A stretch of 64,000 nt of DNA. It comes from Oscillospiraceae bacterium (GTDB taxonomy: Bacteria; Bacillota; Clostridia; Oscillospirales; Acutalibacteraceae). The notes under the pieces are model-generated. The model was given only the letters and a program-made list of their open reading frames with translations. It was not told where the DNA came from and searched no databases. Positions within the stretch are counted from its first letter, which is position 1; every line of letters begins with the position of its first letter. The position numbers and the translations under genes were made by a program. Positions 29,925 to 39,791 of the stretch are shown in pieces. Where the stretch lies: assembly GCA_015065545.1 (NCBI GenBank), contig SVQA01000006.1:62001-126000 (forward strand), in the 5' to 3' direction.

Positions 29925-30082
29925 ACATCCTTAAAAGTATATAAAAATTATACATCCCACTCCCCTTCTGTGTCAAGGAATTCTCTTTTATTCCCTTTAC
30001 TTTACAAATATAAAAATAATACTACAAATTCCTCAAAGCCTGTGCTATAATTGTTTTATAAACGGTCGAGGAGGACTAAAGG

Positions 30083-31357
30083 GTGAAAAACGTCGAGTAC
30101 TTTACACAATACACAGATATTCTGAGAGAAGAGCTTATTCCTGCAATGGGCTGTACAGAACCTATTGCCATAGCTTATGCCGCCGCAAAGGCAAGAGAAA
30201 TCTTGGGAGAAAATCCCGAGGAAGTCACAATAGACGTAAGTGGCAATATTCTTAAGAACGTAAAGAGTGTTGTAGTCCCAAATACCGAAGGTCTGCGTGG
30301 AATTCCTGCAGCTGTAGCAGTTGGAATTATTGCAGGAAATCCCGATAAGGAGCTGGAAGTTCTCTCGGAGATTACAGGTGAGCAGATTGCAAAGACAAAG
30401 AAGTTTCTCACAAACACTCCCATAACCGTAAACTTTGCCGACACACCCCACATCTTTGACATTATGATAACTCTTAAAAAAGGCGGAAACTCCTCCTTTG
30501 TCCGCATTGTAGAGCATCACACCAATATAGTGTGCATCAAAAAGAACGACGAAATTCTTTTTTCGAAAGAGATAGTAAAAGAAGAAAACGGACTCACCGA
30601 CTATAGCATTCTCAATATTAAAGATATAATATATTTTGCCGACAACATCTCCCTTGACTGCGTTTCTGAAATCCTAAACCGTCAGATAGAATACAATATG
30701 GCAATTGCCGAAGAAGGGCTAAAGAACTCCTACGGTGCCAACATCGGCAGTACTCTCCTCTCCCAGAACAGCACAGATATACATCAGAAAATGCGAGCTT
30801 ATGCCGCCGCAGGCAGTGACGCCCGAATGAACGGTTGTGAAATGCCCGTAATAATCTGCTCAGGCTCCGGCAATCAGGGTATTACCGCCAGCGTTCCCGT
30901 TATTGTTTATGCAAGGGAAACAGGCAAAACCGACGAGGAGCTTCTGCGTGCCTTGTGTATTTCAAACCTTGTTACAATCCATCTCAAAGCAGGCATCGGC
31001 AGACTCTCTGCCTACTGCGGAGTTGTAAGTGCCGCTTGTGGAGCAGGAGCGGGTGCGGCTTATCTTGAAGGAGGAAGATACGACACAATAGCTCACACCA
31101 TTGTAAATGCACTTGCTATGGACTCGGGAATTATCTGTGACGGTGCAAAGGCAAGCTGTGCCGCAAAGATTGCCTCCTCGGTAGATGCAGGGCTTTTGGG
31201 ACTTACAATGTACAAAAACGGAAACCAATTCTACTGCGGCGAAGGCTTGGTTGCAAAGGGTGTAGAGAACACCATCCGCAATATTGGCTCCCTTGCCCGC
31301 AATGGTATGGCAGGCACAGACAAAGAAATCATAAGGCTTATGCTTTTGAGCCCTTGA
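30083..31357 (+). CDS. UPF0597/CyuA-family L-cysteine desulfidase / L-serine ammonia-lyase-like protein
   Basis: GTG start after ggaggac; AMGCTEPIAIAYAAAKARE, CSGSGNQGITASVPVIVYA, AGIGRLSAYCGVVSAACGAGAGAAYLEGG, ICDGAKASCAAKIASSVDAG. Confidence 0.88.
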   Translation: MKNVEYFTQYTDILREELIPAMGCTEPIAIAYAAAKAREILGENPEEVTIDVSGNILKNVKSVVVPNTEGLRGIPAAVAVGIIAGNPDKELEVLSEITGEQIAKTKKFLTNTPITVNFADTPHIFDIMITLKKGGNSSFVRIVEHHTNIVCIKKNDEILFSKEIVKEENGLTDYSILNIKDIIYFADNISLDCVSEILNRQIEYNMAIAEEGLKNSYGANIGSTLLSQNSTDIHQKMRAYAAAGSDARMNGCEMPVIICSGSGNQGITASVPVIVYARETGKTDEELLRALCISNLVTIHLKAGIGRLSAYCGVVSAACGAGAGAAYLEGGRYDTIAHTIVNALAMDSGIICDGAKASCAAKIASSVDAGLLGLTMYKNGNQFYCGEGLVAKGVENTIRNIGSLARNGMAGTDKEIIRLMLLSP

Positions 31358-31366
31358 GAAGATTTA

Positions 31367-31396
31367 TTGACAAGCCAAAATACTTGATGATATAAT
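31367..31396 (+). promoter_or_regulatory. Sigma-A-type promoter for YcaO gene
   Basis: TTGACA (31367-31372) - 18 nt - TATAAT (31391-31396). Confidence 0.8.
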
Positions 31397-31426
31397 TTAT
31401 GTATTATTCTTAACAAGAGGTATTTT

Positions 31427-33238
31427 ATGCAATATATAGATGAAAAATTCAAAGACGCTTCACCCGAAGCAACCGTTGAAAAAATTATCAATATACTTAA
31501 ATCCATCAATATCGAGGTTACCGAAAACTGGCACGATTCAGGCATTGAAAACTGCCACAGTCTTACCCTTCACGCTGGAGGAAACTTACCCACCTCCAAC
31601 GGCAAAGGTGTTACAAAGGCTTTTGCCCGAGCAAGTGCTTACGGCGAGTTTATCGAGAGATTGCAGACAAGCCTTTTCTTTTATAAATTCCAATCTTTTG
31701 AAAACGACCCGGAAGTAAACCTTCAGTGCTTCGCTCCCGACGGCAAATACTTCACCAAAGAAGAACTCCTAGAAAATGCAGATTGGTTTGACTGCCTCGT
31801 AAAAAACTACAAGGGGCTGACACGAGAATCCCTTGCAAAGCAGTGCGAAATCTATGCACACACAAACGACGGCAAGATTCTCTGCTTACCCTTCTATAGT
31901 ATTTTTGAAGATAAATATGTTTACTTACCCATAGGCTTTGTTGAGTATATGTACGGCTCAAACGGCTGTTGTGTAGGCAACACAAGGGAAGAAGCCCTCG
32001 TGCATGCACTCTCCGAAATTATGGAGCGAATTGCCAGCACCGGTGCTATCCTCAGCGGCAAGTCTTATCCCGAAATTCCGAGAGAAACCCTTGATTCATT
32101 CCCCACTGTCAATAAAATCCTCAAAAGGCTGGATGAATGCGAGGATCTGGACGTTGCAATTCTTGATTGCTCTTTGGGAAACGGCTTCCCTGTTGTATGT
32201 ACAAGAATCATCAATAAAATCTCTCACAGCTATCATATAAACTATGCCGCTGACCCGATTCTTGAAATTGCAATAGAGCGCGGACTTACAGAAACCTTCC
32301 AGTCCAGAAACCTGAGCACAATTGCTTTAAACGAAACCAAACCAATACTCTCTGGCATAAGTAAAAACGGACTCTCTTCAAATATGATCAATCAGTTGGA
32401 AACAGGTAACGGCTGGTTCGGTGCTGATTTCTTTGCAGAAGAAATTACCTGTGCAAAGCCTGCCACAAACTTTAAAGATAATTCCGACAAAACCAATGCC
32501 GAGCTTCTTAAAATGCTCCTTGAGCTTTACAAGGAGATTGGAAATCCCGTATTGGTCAGAAATTATAATTTTCTGGGATTCCCCTGCTATCTGGTTGTTG
32601 TACCAGGACGCTCCGAGGCTCGTCCGCTGAAGCTCACAGAGCCTATAAACGAGTATGCCATCGGCGATTTTGTAAGCGGAATCCTTCGCAATCCCAAAAA
32701 GTACGATAAATTCGATATGAGTATGGTTACAACCTTCAACAAAATGATTGAGGGTATCAACTCAAAAAGAAATAATTTCAGAAAACTTGCAGGACTCCCC
32801 CTTACAGCAAACTCCGATTCTAACCGCATCCTCTGGAATGTAACAATGGCATACATCTCCCTTTGCACAGGCGACATAAAGAGTACGATTAAATATACGG
32901 ATGCTCTCACAAAAGTATGCCACTCAGAAGACAGAGACTACTTTGCCTGTGTAAGACAGTATCTTACCCTCAAGCACAGCGGCATCACCGATGACAAGAT
33001 CTTCGTTATTCTCAAGAAGTTCAACAAAAAAGCTGCCCTTGAAAAATTCGAAGTTAACCTTAAGAACAATACATTCTTTGACGAGTACCTCCTTGAGTGC
33101 GACACAAGAAACTGTGAAAACTGCAGATATAAAAAAGATTGTCATTACGACTATATCCGTACCTTCACAAAAAACGCAGGCGAGGTTTACAAGACCTTCA
33201 CCGATGGACAGAGCAAAGAAAACTTTGTTACTCTTTAA
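31427..33238 (+). CDS. YcaO-like domain protein with C-terminal Cys-rich motif
   Basis: GNLPTSNGKGVTKAFARASAYGEFIERL, GCCVGNTREEALVHALSEIMERIA; C-terminal CDTRNCENCRYKKDC. Confidence 0.88.
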   Translation: MQYIDEKFKDASPEATVEKIINILKSINIEVTENWHDSGIENCHSLTLHAGGNLPTSNGKGVTKAFARASAYGEFIERLQTSLFFYKFQSFENDPEVNLQCFAPDGKYFTKEELLENADWFDCLVKNYKGLTRESLAKQCEIYAHTNDGKILCLPFYSIFEDKYVYLPIGFVEYMYGSNGCCVGNTREEALVHALSEIMERIASTGAILSGKSYPEIPRETLDSFPTVNKILKRLDECEDLDVAILDCSLGNGFPVVCTRIINKISHSYHINYAADPILEIAIERGLTETFQSRNLSTIALNETKPILSGISKNGLSSNMINQLETGNGWFGADFFAEEITCAKPATNFKDNSDKTNAELLKMLLELYKEIGNPVLVRNYNFLGFPCYLVVVPGRSEARPLKLTEPINEYAIGDFVSGILRNPKKYDKFDMSMVTTFNKMIEGINSKRNNFRKLAGLPLTANSDSNRILWNVTMAYISLCTGDIKSTIKYTDALTKVCHSEDRDYFACVRQYLTLKHSGITDDKIFVILKKFNKKAALEKFEVNLKNNTFFDEYLLECDTRNCENCRYKKDCHYDYIRTFTKNAGEVYKTFTDGQSKENFVTL

Positions 33239-33269
33239 ACAACAGATTATATAAAAAGGAGATGTTATT

Positions 33270-33584
33270 ATGACACCAAAAGCAATGAGAACTTTAGGAA
33301 CAATAATGCTTATAGTCGGTATCTGCATGGCGGTACCCGGTATCATCGGACTTGTTACATCTGATGATTTTGATATAAAGGAAATTTTTGTATTATTTTA
33401 CCTCTTTGGAACACTGATTGGTTTAGGCAGCATTCCCCTGCTTATCGTTTCGGGCATTAAAATACGTAATGCAGAAAACAAAACAGCAAGAGAAGAAATT
33501 TACGGCTACTGTCCCAAATGCGGCAACCCCAGACGCCGTGAGGATACCTTCTGCAGCAATTGCGGAACACAGCTTCCTTACTAA
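33270..33584 (+). CDS. Membrane protein with C-terminal zinc ribbon
   Basis: Two TM segments then YCPKCGNPRRREDTFCSNCGTQLPY. Confidence 0.8.
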   Translation: MTPKAMRTLGTIMLIVGICMAVPGIIGLVTSDDFDIKEIFVLFYLFGTLIGLGSIPLLIVSGIKIRNAENKTAREEIYGYCPKCGNPRRREDTFCSNCGTQLPY

Positions 33585-33608
33585 AATTAAACATATTATC
33601 AATGAAAG

Positions 33609-33640
33609 GGCTATGGCATTTAAAATGCCATAGCCTTTTT
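33609..33640. terminator. Terminator between convergent genes
   Basis: ggctatggcat / atgccatagcc followed by ttttt. Confidence 0.8.
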
Positions 33641-33641
33641 A

Positions 33642-34541
33642 TCATAAATTCTTATCAATAAACTCAATAATAGGTTTTATATTCACCTTATCTCTGTTTT
33701 TCACAAACCAATTGAACGAGGCTTTCAGTCCTTCTGAAAGAGAAGTTATATTTTGCATAAGTGCCTTTTGTCTTGACACATCCAACGAATACTCGTAATC
33801 ATAAAAACTGAAATACTGTTTTTGGTCTATATCTCGGTGAACTCTCACATATTCAACTTTCTTGCCCACTGCTTCATAGCAAAGCGTTACCCAATCCTTT
33901 ACACTTATACATTCTTCATTACCCACATTATAAACTCTATATGCGGGTTGTTTTTCTAATAATAAGTCCAAAAATCTGCACAAGTCCAGAGCATAGAAAA
34001 ACTGCAGTTTCATCTCGCCGTCTTTGGGAAGATAGAAAGGTCTGTCTGCAAGAGCACAATCAAAAACAAAGCCCTCTCTGTAAACATTATTTCCTTCGCC
34101 ATAAAGATAAGGAGGACGCAGGATGTAGGCATCAGACACTCGTGCCAAAAGAGCCTTTTCAGCCTCTACCTTTCCTGTGCTGTAAGCACCCCATATTTTA
34201 TTATCACCTATTGATAAATCCTCCGAAAAAGGCTGTGCTGCTGTTTCGGGATATACCGCACTTGAGCTTATAAGTATATATTTCTCAAATACTCCGAGTC
34301 CATCAAGAAGTAAATTTACATCCGCCCCATTATAAGCCGTAACATCAAAAACGACATCAAAATGGTGCTCTTTGAGCACATTCCCCAAATTGTGCCTGTC
34401 TGCTTCAATAAGCTTTACTCCTGCACTTTGCGGCTTTGTGTTGCGGTTAAGCACATAAACCTCGTATCCTTTGTCCACATAATATTCGGCAATGTATCTG
34501 CTTAAAAATTGTGTGCCCCCTGTAACTAACACCTTTTTCAT
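33642..34541 (-). CDS. NAD-dependent epimerase/dehydratase family protein (SDR)
   Basis: KKVLVTGGTQFLSRYIAEYYV Rossmann start, DVTAYNGADV, SSSAVYPE, AYSTGKVEAEKALL. Confidence 0.88.
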   Translation of the reverse strand: MKKVLVTGGTQFLSRYIAEYYVDKGYEVYVLNRNTKPQSAGVKLIEADRHNLGNVLKEHHFDVVFDVTAYNGADVNLLLDGLGVFEKYILISSSAVYPETAAQPFSEDLSIGDNKIWGAYSTGKVEAEKALLARVSDAYILRPPYLYGEGNNVYREGFVFDCALADRPFYLPKDGEMKLQFFYALDLCRFLDLLLEKQPAYRVYNVGNEECISVKDWVTLCYEAVGKKVEYVRVHRDIDQKQYFSFYDYEYSLDVSRQKALMQNITSLSEGLKASFNWFVKNRDKVNIKPIIEFIDKNL

Positions 34542-34572
34542 ATTATCGCTCCTTTTAAGATTCCTGCAAAAT

Positions 34573-34602
34573 AAGCCTGTACCTCTTTTCGAAGTACAGG
34601 CT
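34573..34602. terminator. Terminator hairpin
   Basis: aagcctgtac / gtacaggctt. Confidence 0.7.
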
Positions 34603-34614
34603 TTGTTTTAAAAA

Positions 34615-36552
34615 TTAATAAAGTTTTGCACCTGCGGGGATGCGGTTAGAAACCATAAGGAGATTCAGTTTCTCCTCGCCCTCTTCTGTGTGCACAGCAG
34701 AGAGGAGCATACCGCAGCTCTCAATACCCATCATAGCTCTGGGAGGCAGATTTGTGATTGCCACAAGAGTCTTACCCACAAGCTCTTCGGGCTCATAGTA
34801 TGCGTGAATACCGGAGAGGATTGTTCTATCCTCGCCTGTGCCATCGTCAAGTGTAAACTTAAGGAGCTTCTTGGATTTGGGAACAGCCTCGCAAGACTTA
34901 ACCTTAACAGCTCTGAAGTCACTCTTTGAGAAGGTCTCGAAGTCAACGCAGTCTTTAAAAAGAGGCTCAATTTCTACCTTAGAGAAATCGATAACTTCCT
35001 CTACTGTCTCTTCCTCTGCTTTTACAGAGGGAGCCTTGTTGGCACGCTTGCCCTCTTCAATAGGCTTCATTGTGGGGAAGATGATAACATCACGGATAGA
35101 AGCAGAGTCGGTAAGAAGCATAACAAGTCTGTCGATGCCCATACCCATACCGCCTGTGGGAGGCATACCGTAGGAAAGAGCTGTGAGGAAATCCTCGTCA
35201 ATCTCGTTAGCCTCATCGTCGCCTGCTGCGCGGAGCATCATCTGATGCTCAAAACGGCTTCTCTGGTCAATGGGGTCATTAAGCTCTGTGTATGCATTAG
35301 CAAGCTCACGTCGTGTTACAAAGAGCTCGAAACGGTCAACAAGAAGAGGATTGTCTGCCATACGCTTTGTAAGGGGAGAAACCTCAACAGGATAATCTGT
35401 AATAAATGTGGGCTGAACAAGCTGTTCTTCAACGAACTCTTCAAAAGCGGTGTTAAGGATATTACCCCAAGTATCAGTTGCCTTAACCTCAAGGTTAAGC
35501 TCCTTTGCAACCTCTTTTGCCTTCTCTGTGTCGCCCATAAATGCACCGAAGTCTACGTTTGCATACTGCTTAACAGCATCAATCATAGTCATTCTCTTAA
35601 AAGGCAGAGAAAGGTCAATCTTCTCACCCTGATACTCAATCTGATCTGTACCGTTGGCAGAAACACAGCATCTGTTGATAATCTGCTCTGTACGCTCCAT
35701 CATACCGCGAAGGTCAGTGAACGCCTCGTAAATCTCGATAGTTGTAAACTCGGGGTTGTGCTTAACATCCATACCCTCGTTTCTGAAGAGTCTGCCGATT
35801 TCGTAAACTCTCTCCATACCGCCAACAATAAGACGCTTTAAGTAAAGCTCTGTAGCGATTCTTAAGTACATATCAAGGTTTAGGGTGTTATGGTGAGTAA
35901 TAAAAGGACGTGCATTAGCACCGCCTGCAATTGTAGAGAGCACGGGAGTCTCTACCTCAAAATAGTTAAGAGAATCCAGATATTTTCTGATTTCGGATAC
36001 GATTCTTGTACGCTTCTTGAATGTATCCATAACATCGGGATTCATAATCATATCAACATAACGCTGACGATAGCGAAGGTCGGGGTCCTTAAGACCATGG
36101 AACTTCTCAGGGAGAGGAATAAGAGATTTAGCAAGAAGCTTTACAGCGGTAGCGTGAACAGAAATCTCACCCATCTGTGTTCTGAAAACAAAGCCCTTAA
36201 TCTCTGCAACATCGCCGATGTCCCACTTCTTAAGGTCTGCGTAAGCGTCTTCGCCCAAATCGTCAAACTTAGCAAAAATCTGGATCTTGCCGGTAACATC
36301 CCACAAATCCATAAACATAACCTTGCCCTTGCCGCGCTTGGACTTTATACGGCCTGCAACGCAAACGGTCTTGCCCTCAAGCTCCTCAAAGCTTGTGGCA
36401 ATATCTGTGCAATAGGTGTCTCTCTGGGAAGTGTTTACCATAAAAGGATCTTTACCTGCCTGCTGCAAAGCGGCAAGTTTGTCCATTCTTATCTGCTGCT
36501 GTTCGCTTATATTTTCCTTAGGAGCCTTTATGCCCTGATTATTCTCGCTCAT
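34615..36552 (-). CDS. lysS: Lysyl-tRNA synthetase (class II) with C-terminal tRNA-binding (Trbp111/EMAPII-like) domain
   Basis: Class II motifs (FRNEGMDVKHNPEFTTIEIYEA, GMGIDRLVMLLT); extra C-terminus DFRAVKVKSCEAVPKSKKLLKFTLDDGTGEDRTILSGI...LVGKTLVAITNLPPRAMMGIESCGMLLSA. Confidence 0.95.
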   Translation of the reverse strand: MSENNQGIKAPKENISEQQQIRMDKLAALQQAGKDPFMVNTSQRDTYCTDIATSFEELEGKTVCVAGRIKSKRGKGKVMFMDLWDVTGKIQIFAKFDDLGEDAYADLKKWDIGDVAEIKGFVFRTQMGEISVHATAVKLLAKSLIPLPEKFHGLKDPDLRYRQRYVDMIMNPDVMDTFKKRTRIVSEIRKYLDSLNYFEVETPVLSTIAGGANARPFITHHNTLNLDMYLRIATELYLKRLIVGGMERVYEIGRLFRNEGMDVKHNPEFTTIEIYEAFTDLRGMMERTEQIINRCCVSANGTDQIEYQGEKIDLSLPFKRMTMIDAVKQYANVDFGAFMGDTEKAKEVAKELNLEVKATDTWGNILNTAFEEFVEEQLVQPTFITDYPVEVSPLTKRMADNPLLVDRFELFVTRRELANAYTELNDPIDQRSRFEHQMMLRAAGDDEANEIDEDFLTALSYGMPPTGGMGMGIDRLVMLLTDSASIRDVIIFPTMKPIEEGKRANKAPSVKAEEETVEEVIDFSKVEIEPLFKDCVDFETFSKSDFRAVKVKSCEAVPKSKKLLKFTLDDGTGEDRTILSGIHAYYEPEELVGKTLVAITNLPPRAMMGIESCGMLLSAVHTEEGEEKLNLLMVSNRIPAGAKLY

Positions 36553-36631
36553 ACAAAAATTCCTTTCCTGTGAACATTTACTGCAATAATAAATTGCGAA
36601 AGGGCGACCTTTAAGCCGCCCGAGATATCGC

Positions 36632-37108
36632 TTATTTCTTGGAGATTTCGAGGATCTTAAATCCTATAATACCCGAAGGAGTCTCAACCTCTACCACGTC
36701 ACCAACACCGTGACCGATAAGAGCCTTACCGACAGGAGATTCGTCAGAAAGCTTTGCCTCTTTTGGATTAGCCTCGCTGGAACCTGTAATCATATAGGTA
36801 ACCTCTTTCGAAAGCTTGAGGTTTTCAAGTCTTACAACAGAGCCTACATGTACAGTTTCGGTAGAAATATTGGTTTCATCAATAACAACTGCCACCTTGA
36901 GAGTTGCTTCGATAGTTGCAATTCTTGCCTCAAGAATACCCTGCTCGTTCTTTGCATCCTCGTACTCGCTGTTTTCAGAGAGGTCACCAAAGGAACGTGC
37001 AACCTTGATTTTTTCTGCAACTTCCATTTTCTTTTCGCCTGTGAGATATTCCAGCTCCTCAACCAACTTCTGATATCCTTCAGTTGTGAGCATAACGGAT
37101 TTAGCCAT
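36632..37108 (-). CDS. greA: Transcription elongation factor GreA
   Basis: [61 protein letters not shown]. Confidence 0.95.
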   Translation of the reverse strand: MAKSVMLTTEGYQKLVEELEYLTGEKKMEVAEKIKVARSFGDLSENSEYEDAKNEQGILEARIATIEATLKVAVVIDETNISTETVHVGSVVRLENLKLSKEVTYMITGSSEANPKEAKLSDESPVGKALIGHGVGDVVEVETPSGIIGFKILEISKK

Positions 37109-37172
37109 TGTGGGATCATCCTTTCAAATTCTATTTACATAAATATCATTATATGATTATTTTTACTATATG

Positions 37173-38006
37173 TCAAGTACCGAACTTCTCCTCAAAATAT
37201 TTCTTTAAGGATAAGGTTGTCTGGGAATCTGCGTGGTTTGCACAGACGAAGGGTACGAGTGAGCCTATGGAATAAACATTACACAAAGAATACAAAGCTC
37301 CGCCAAAAGATTCCGCATCTGTACCCTGCGGACGAAGGCTGTCAAGCTCCTTGGGAAGTCGGAAAGAATATTTATAATAAACCGAACAAGGCAAAGAAAC
37401 CTTCGGACACACCGACGTAAGCACTACAGCTTTAGGCATAGGAAAAAACCTCTCCTTAATAACTGCAGGGGCGATGATAAATCCACAGCTTCCCAAAGCA
37501 GAAATGCACCTCACAGGCCGAAGCATCGCTCCTGTTTCAGATATAATCTCCTCTGCCATAGCCGAATACATCTTCATATTCTTTGTTACCACTACCATAT
37601 TATCCGTATATTTAAGAAGGAAGGGCACAAAAGATGCAAAATCTCCCGTTGGGTCATACAGCCCCACCCGAAGCTCTTTTGGCACACTCTCCATTATATC
37701 CAGCACCTCCAAAGCCATATTGGTACAAAGACGCTGACGAAGCTCCACGGGTACAAAGGGTACAAAATCTGCCGAGGGGTCAACTTCCTCTTTGCCGCTG
37801 TAAACTACTTTGCCGCCTTCTTTACTAATCCTTTTTCCAATTTTCTTCCAGTTTACCCTGCCATTTCTTGCCACATAGTCCAGATATCCGATTTTAAAGT
37901 TTTTATTATCCGCATAATAGTATTTCATCGAATTGTGAAGAAACCTTCCCCATATCCTCAAAGAACCTTTTGGCTCCCAGCATTCAACATTCAAAACCGT
38001 AAACAT
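37173..38006 (-). CDS. Protein of unknown function
   Basis: Single long ORF with no competing frame; no family recognised. Confidence 0.65.
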   Translation of the reverse strand: MFTVLNVECWEPKGSLRIWGRFLHNSMKYYYADNKNFKIGYLDYVARNGRVNWKKIGKRISKEGGKVVYSGKEEVDPSADFVPFVPVELRQRLCTNMALEVLDIMESVPKELRVGLYDPTGDFASFVPFLLKYTDNMVVVTKNMKMYSAMAEEIISETGAMLRPVRCISALGSCGFIIAPAVIKERFFPMPKAVVLTSVCPKVSLPCSVYYKYSFRLPKELDSLRPQGTDAESFGGALYSLCNVYSIGSLVPFVCANHADSQTTLSLKKYFEEKFGT

Positions 38007-38063
38007 AAAAAACCTCCCGCATTAACTTATAAAGTATATGCGGGAGGATATTTGTTTATTATT

Positions 38064-38507
38064 TTACTCTGCTTCGGTTGTGGCAGGTGCTTCGGTAGTA
38101 ACTGCAGAGGTTGAATTTTCCTCAGTTGCAAGCTCCTTATACTGCTCTTCTGCAAGCACCACAATTCTCGAACCGTTTGCAAGCACAAAGGTTGCAAATT
38201 CCGAATTAGAAAATTCGCTTTCGCTGTATTCCTGAGCGGTAAGCAAGAGCACTCTGCCATCATAGGAATCAACCAAAGCTTCTATTGTCTTCAGCTCTTT
38301 TTTCTCGGTATCAGCCTTATAGAAACTGTTTTCTCTCAAAAAATCGTCAACCGCCGCATAATTAGAAAACATCTGCTGTTTCTCGTTAAGGTCTGTAAGT
38401 TTTTTATTCATAGACTTAATCGCAATTGTATAAGCAAGAGTGAACACAAGAGCCGATACAATAAAAACAATGGCAATAACAATCGGAAGTGAAACTTTCT
38501 TTTTCAT
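38064..38507 (-). CDS. Small single-TM protein of unknown function
   Basis: N-terminal TM (VSLPIVIAIVFIVSALVFTLAYTI), tail TTEAPATTEAE; 12 bp downstream of M23 gene. Confidence 0.75.
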   Translation of the reverse strand: MKKKVSLPIVIAIVFIVSALVFTLAYTIAIKSMNKKLTDLNEKQQMFSNYAAVDDFLRENSFYKADTEKKELKTIEALVDSYDGRVLLLTAQEYSESEFSNSEFATFVLANGSRIVVLAEEQYKELATEENSTSAVTTEAPATTEAE

Positions 38508-38519
38508 ACGCCATTCTCC

Positions 38520-39791
38520 TTAATATCCCAATTCTGTTCTGGGGTCGTATTTTTCGCCGTAGTATCTGCACTCAAAATGGAGGTGAGGACCTGTGGAATA
38601 TCCTGTTGAACCGCCGTATCCGATAACCTCGCCTGCAGAAACATACTGACCTACATAAATTGTGTTGTAAGAAAGATGAGCATAAATAGTAGCTTTTCCG
38701 CCGCCGTGATCAATCCATACATAGTTACCGAATCCGCCGCCGCAACCGCAACTGCCGTATTTACCCCAGTTATGTGTACAACCGTTATACGAATCTATAA
38801 CAGTGCCCGAAGCCGCCGCAACTACTGTTGCACCCATAAAGCCCGGACCTGCAATATCAATACCGCCATGGTAGTAGCCTGTTCTCTCTTCGTAATATTC
38901 AGAACTTCTCCAGTAAAAACCGGGTACAGGCCATACATAACTGCCTGTGTATTCGGGAGTAGGACCTACTGTACCGCCGCTGTTTCCGCCCTGCTGTTGC
39001 TCAAGTCGTTCCTGTTCCAGTCTCTTCTGCTCCTCGTAATAATCCTCAATCTTCTGGTCGATCTCTGCTACCGCATCTTCTCTCTCTTTATGCAGTTCTT
39101 CTATGTCCTTTTTTTCGCCGTAAAGAGTTGCAAGAGCCTCCTGATTTTCTTCAAGCAAAGCATTAAGCTCGTCCTGATTCGCCTGAAGTGTAGTTCTTTC
39201 TTCCTCAATCTTTGCTTTATCCTGAGACAGAGTAGCCATAACTTCGTTTACCGAATCCAGCTGTGTTTCAATATCGTCAATAAGCTTTGCATCGCTTTCT
39301 GCAATACTCTCTACAAGCTGAACACTGTCAACAAAATCCGAAAAACTGCCTGCACCCAAAATTATCTCCAGAGTAGAAGCCTCTCCTGCTTTGTAAAGAG
39401 AGCAAAGCCTCTTTCGAAGCAACTCAAGTCCTTCCTCTGCTTCTCTGTTAAGAGCTTCTTTTTCGTCCTCTTTCTTTGCAATTTCGGTTTCATAATAAGC
39501 AATCTTCTCTCGGTTGAGAACAATCTGATCATTTATGTTTGTAATTTTCGCAGTCAAAGTTGCTATGTACTCCTCCTGCTTTTCGATTTCGCCTTCCTTC
39601 TGAGCCAGTTGTTCTTCGTACTCCCGAGCTTCCTGCTCCAGTCTTTTCTGTTCGCTCTCAAGCTCGCTGATGGTATCAGCGTTTATACAGATAACCGCAC
39701 CCATAACAATGATTACTGCAATAATCAAAGACAAAAGTCTTTTAAGCATCAAATCACCTCTTTGTTTTTCAAATACCTTCTGTTTTACCAA
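38520..39791 (-). CDS. Murein hydrolase activator (EnvC/PcsB-like): signal peptide, coiled coil, C-terminal M23 domain
   Basis: Signal peptide; long coiled coil; YYHGGIDIAGPGFMGATVVAAASGTVI, NYVWIDHGGGKATIYAHLS, GGSTGYSTGPHLHFECR. Confidence 0.93.
   Translation of the reverse strand: MVKQKVFEKQRGDLMLKRLLSLIIAVIIVMGAVICINADTISELESEQKRLEQEAREYEEQLAQKEGEIEKQEEYIATLTAKITNINDQIVLNREKIAYYETEIAKKEDEKEALNREAEEGLELLRKRLCSLYKAGEASTLEIILGAGSFSDFVDSVQLVESIAESDAKLIDDIETQLDSVNEVMATLSQDKAKIEEERTTLQANQDELNALLEENQEALATLYGEKKDIEELHKEREDAVAEIDQKIEDYYEEQKRLEQERLEQQQGGNSGGTVGPTPEYTGSYVWPVPGFYWRSSEYYEERTGYYHGGIDIAGPGFMGATVVAAASGTVIDSYNGCTHNWGKYGSCGCGGGFGNYVWIDHGGGKATIYAHLSYNTIYVGQYVSAGEVIGYGGSTGYSTGPHLHFECRYYGEKYDPRTELGY

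Noticed and set aside
31427-33584. Thiazole/oxazole-modified peptide biosynthetic cluster around the YcaO gene
   Set aside because: No E1-like, dehydrogenase, transporter or precursor gene recognised next to it; kept only as an orphan YcaO.
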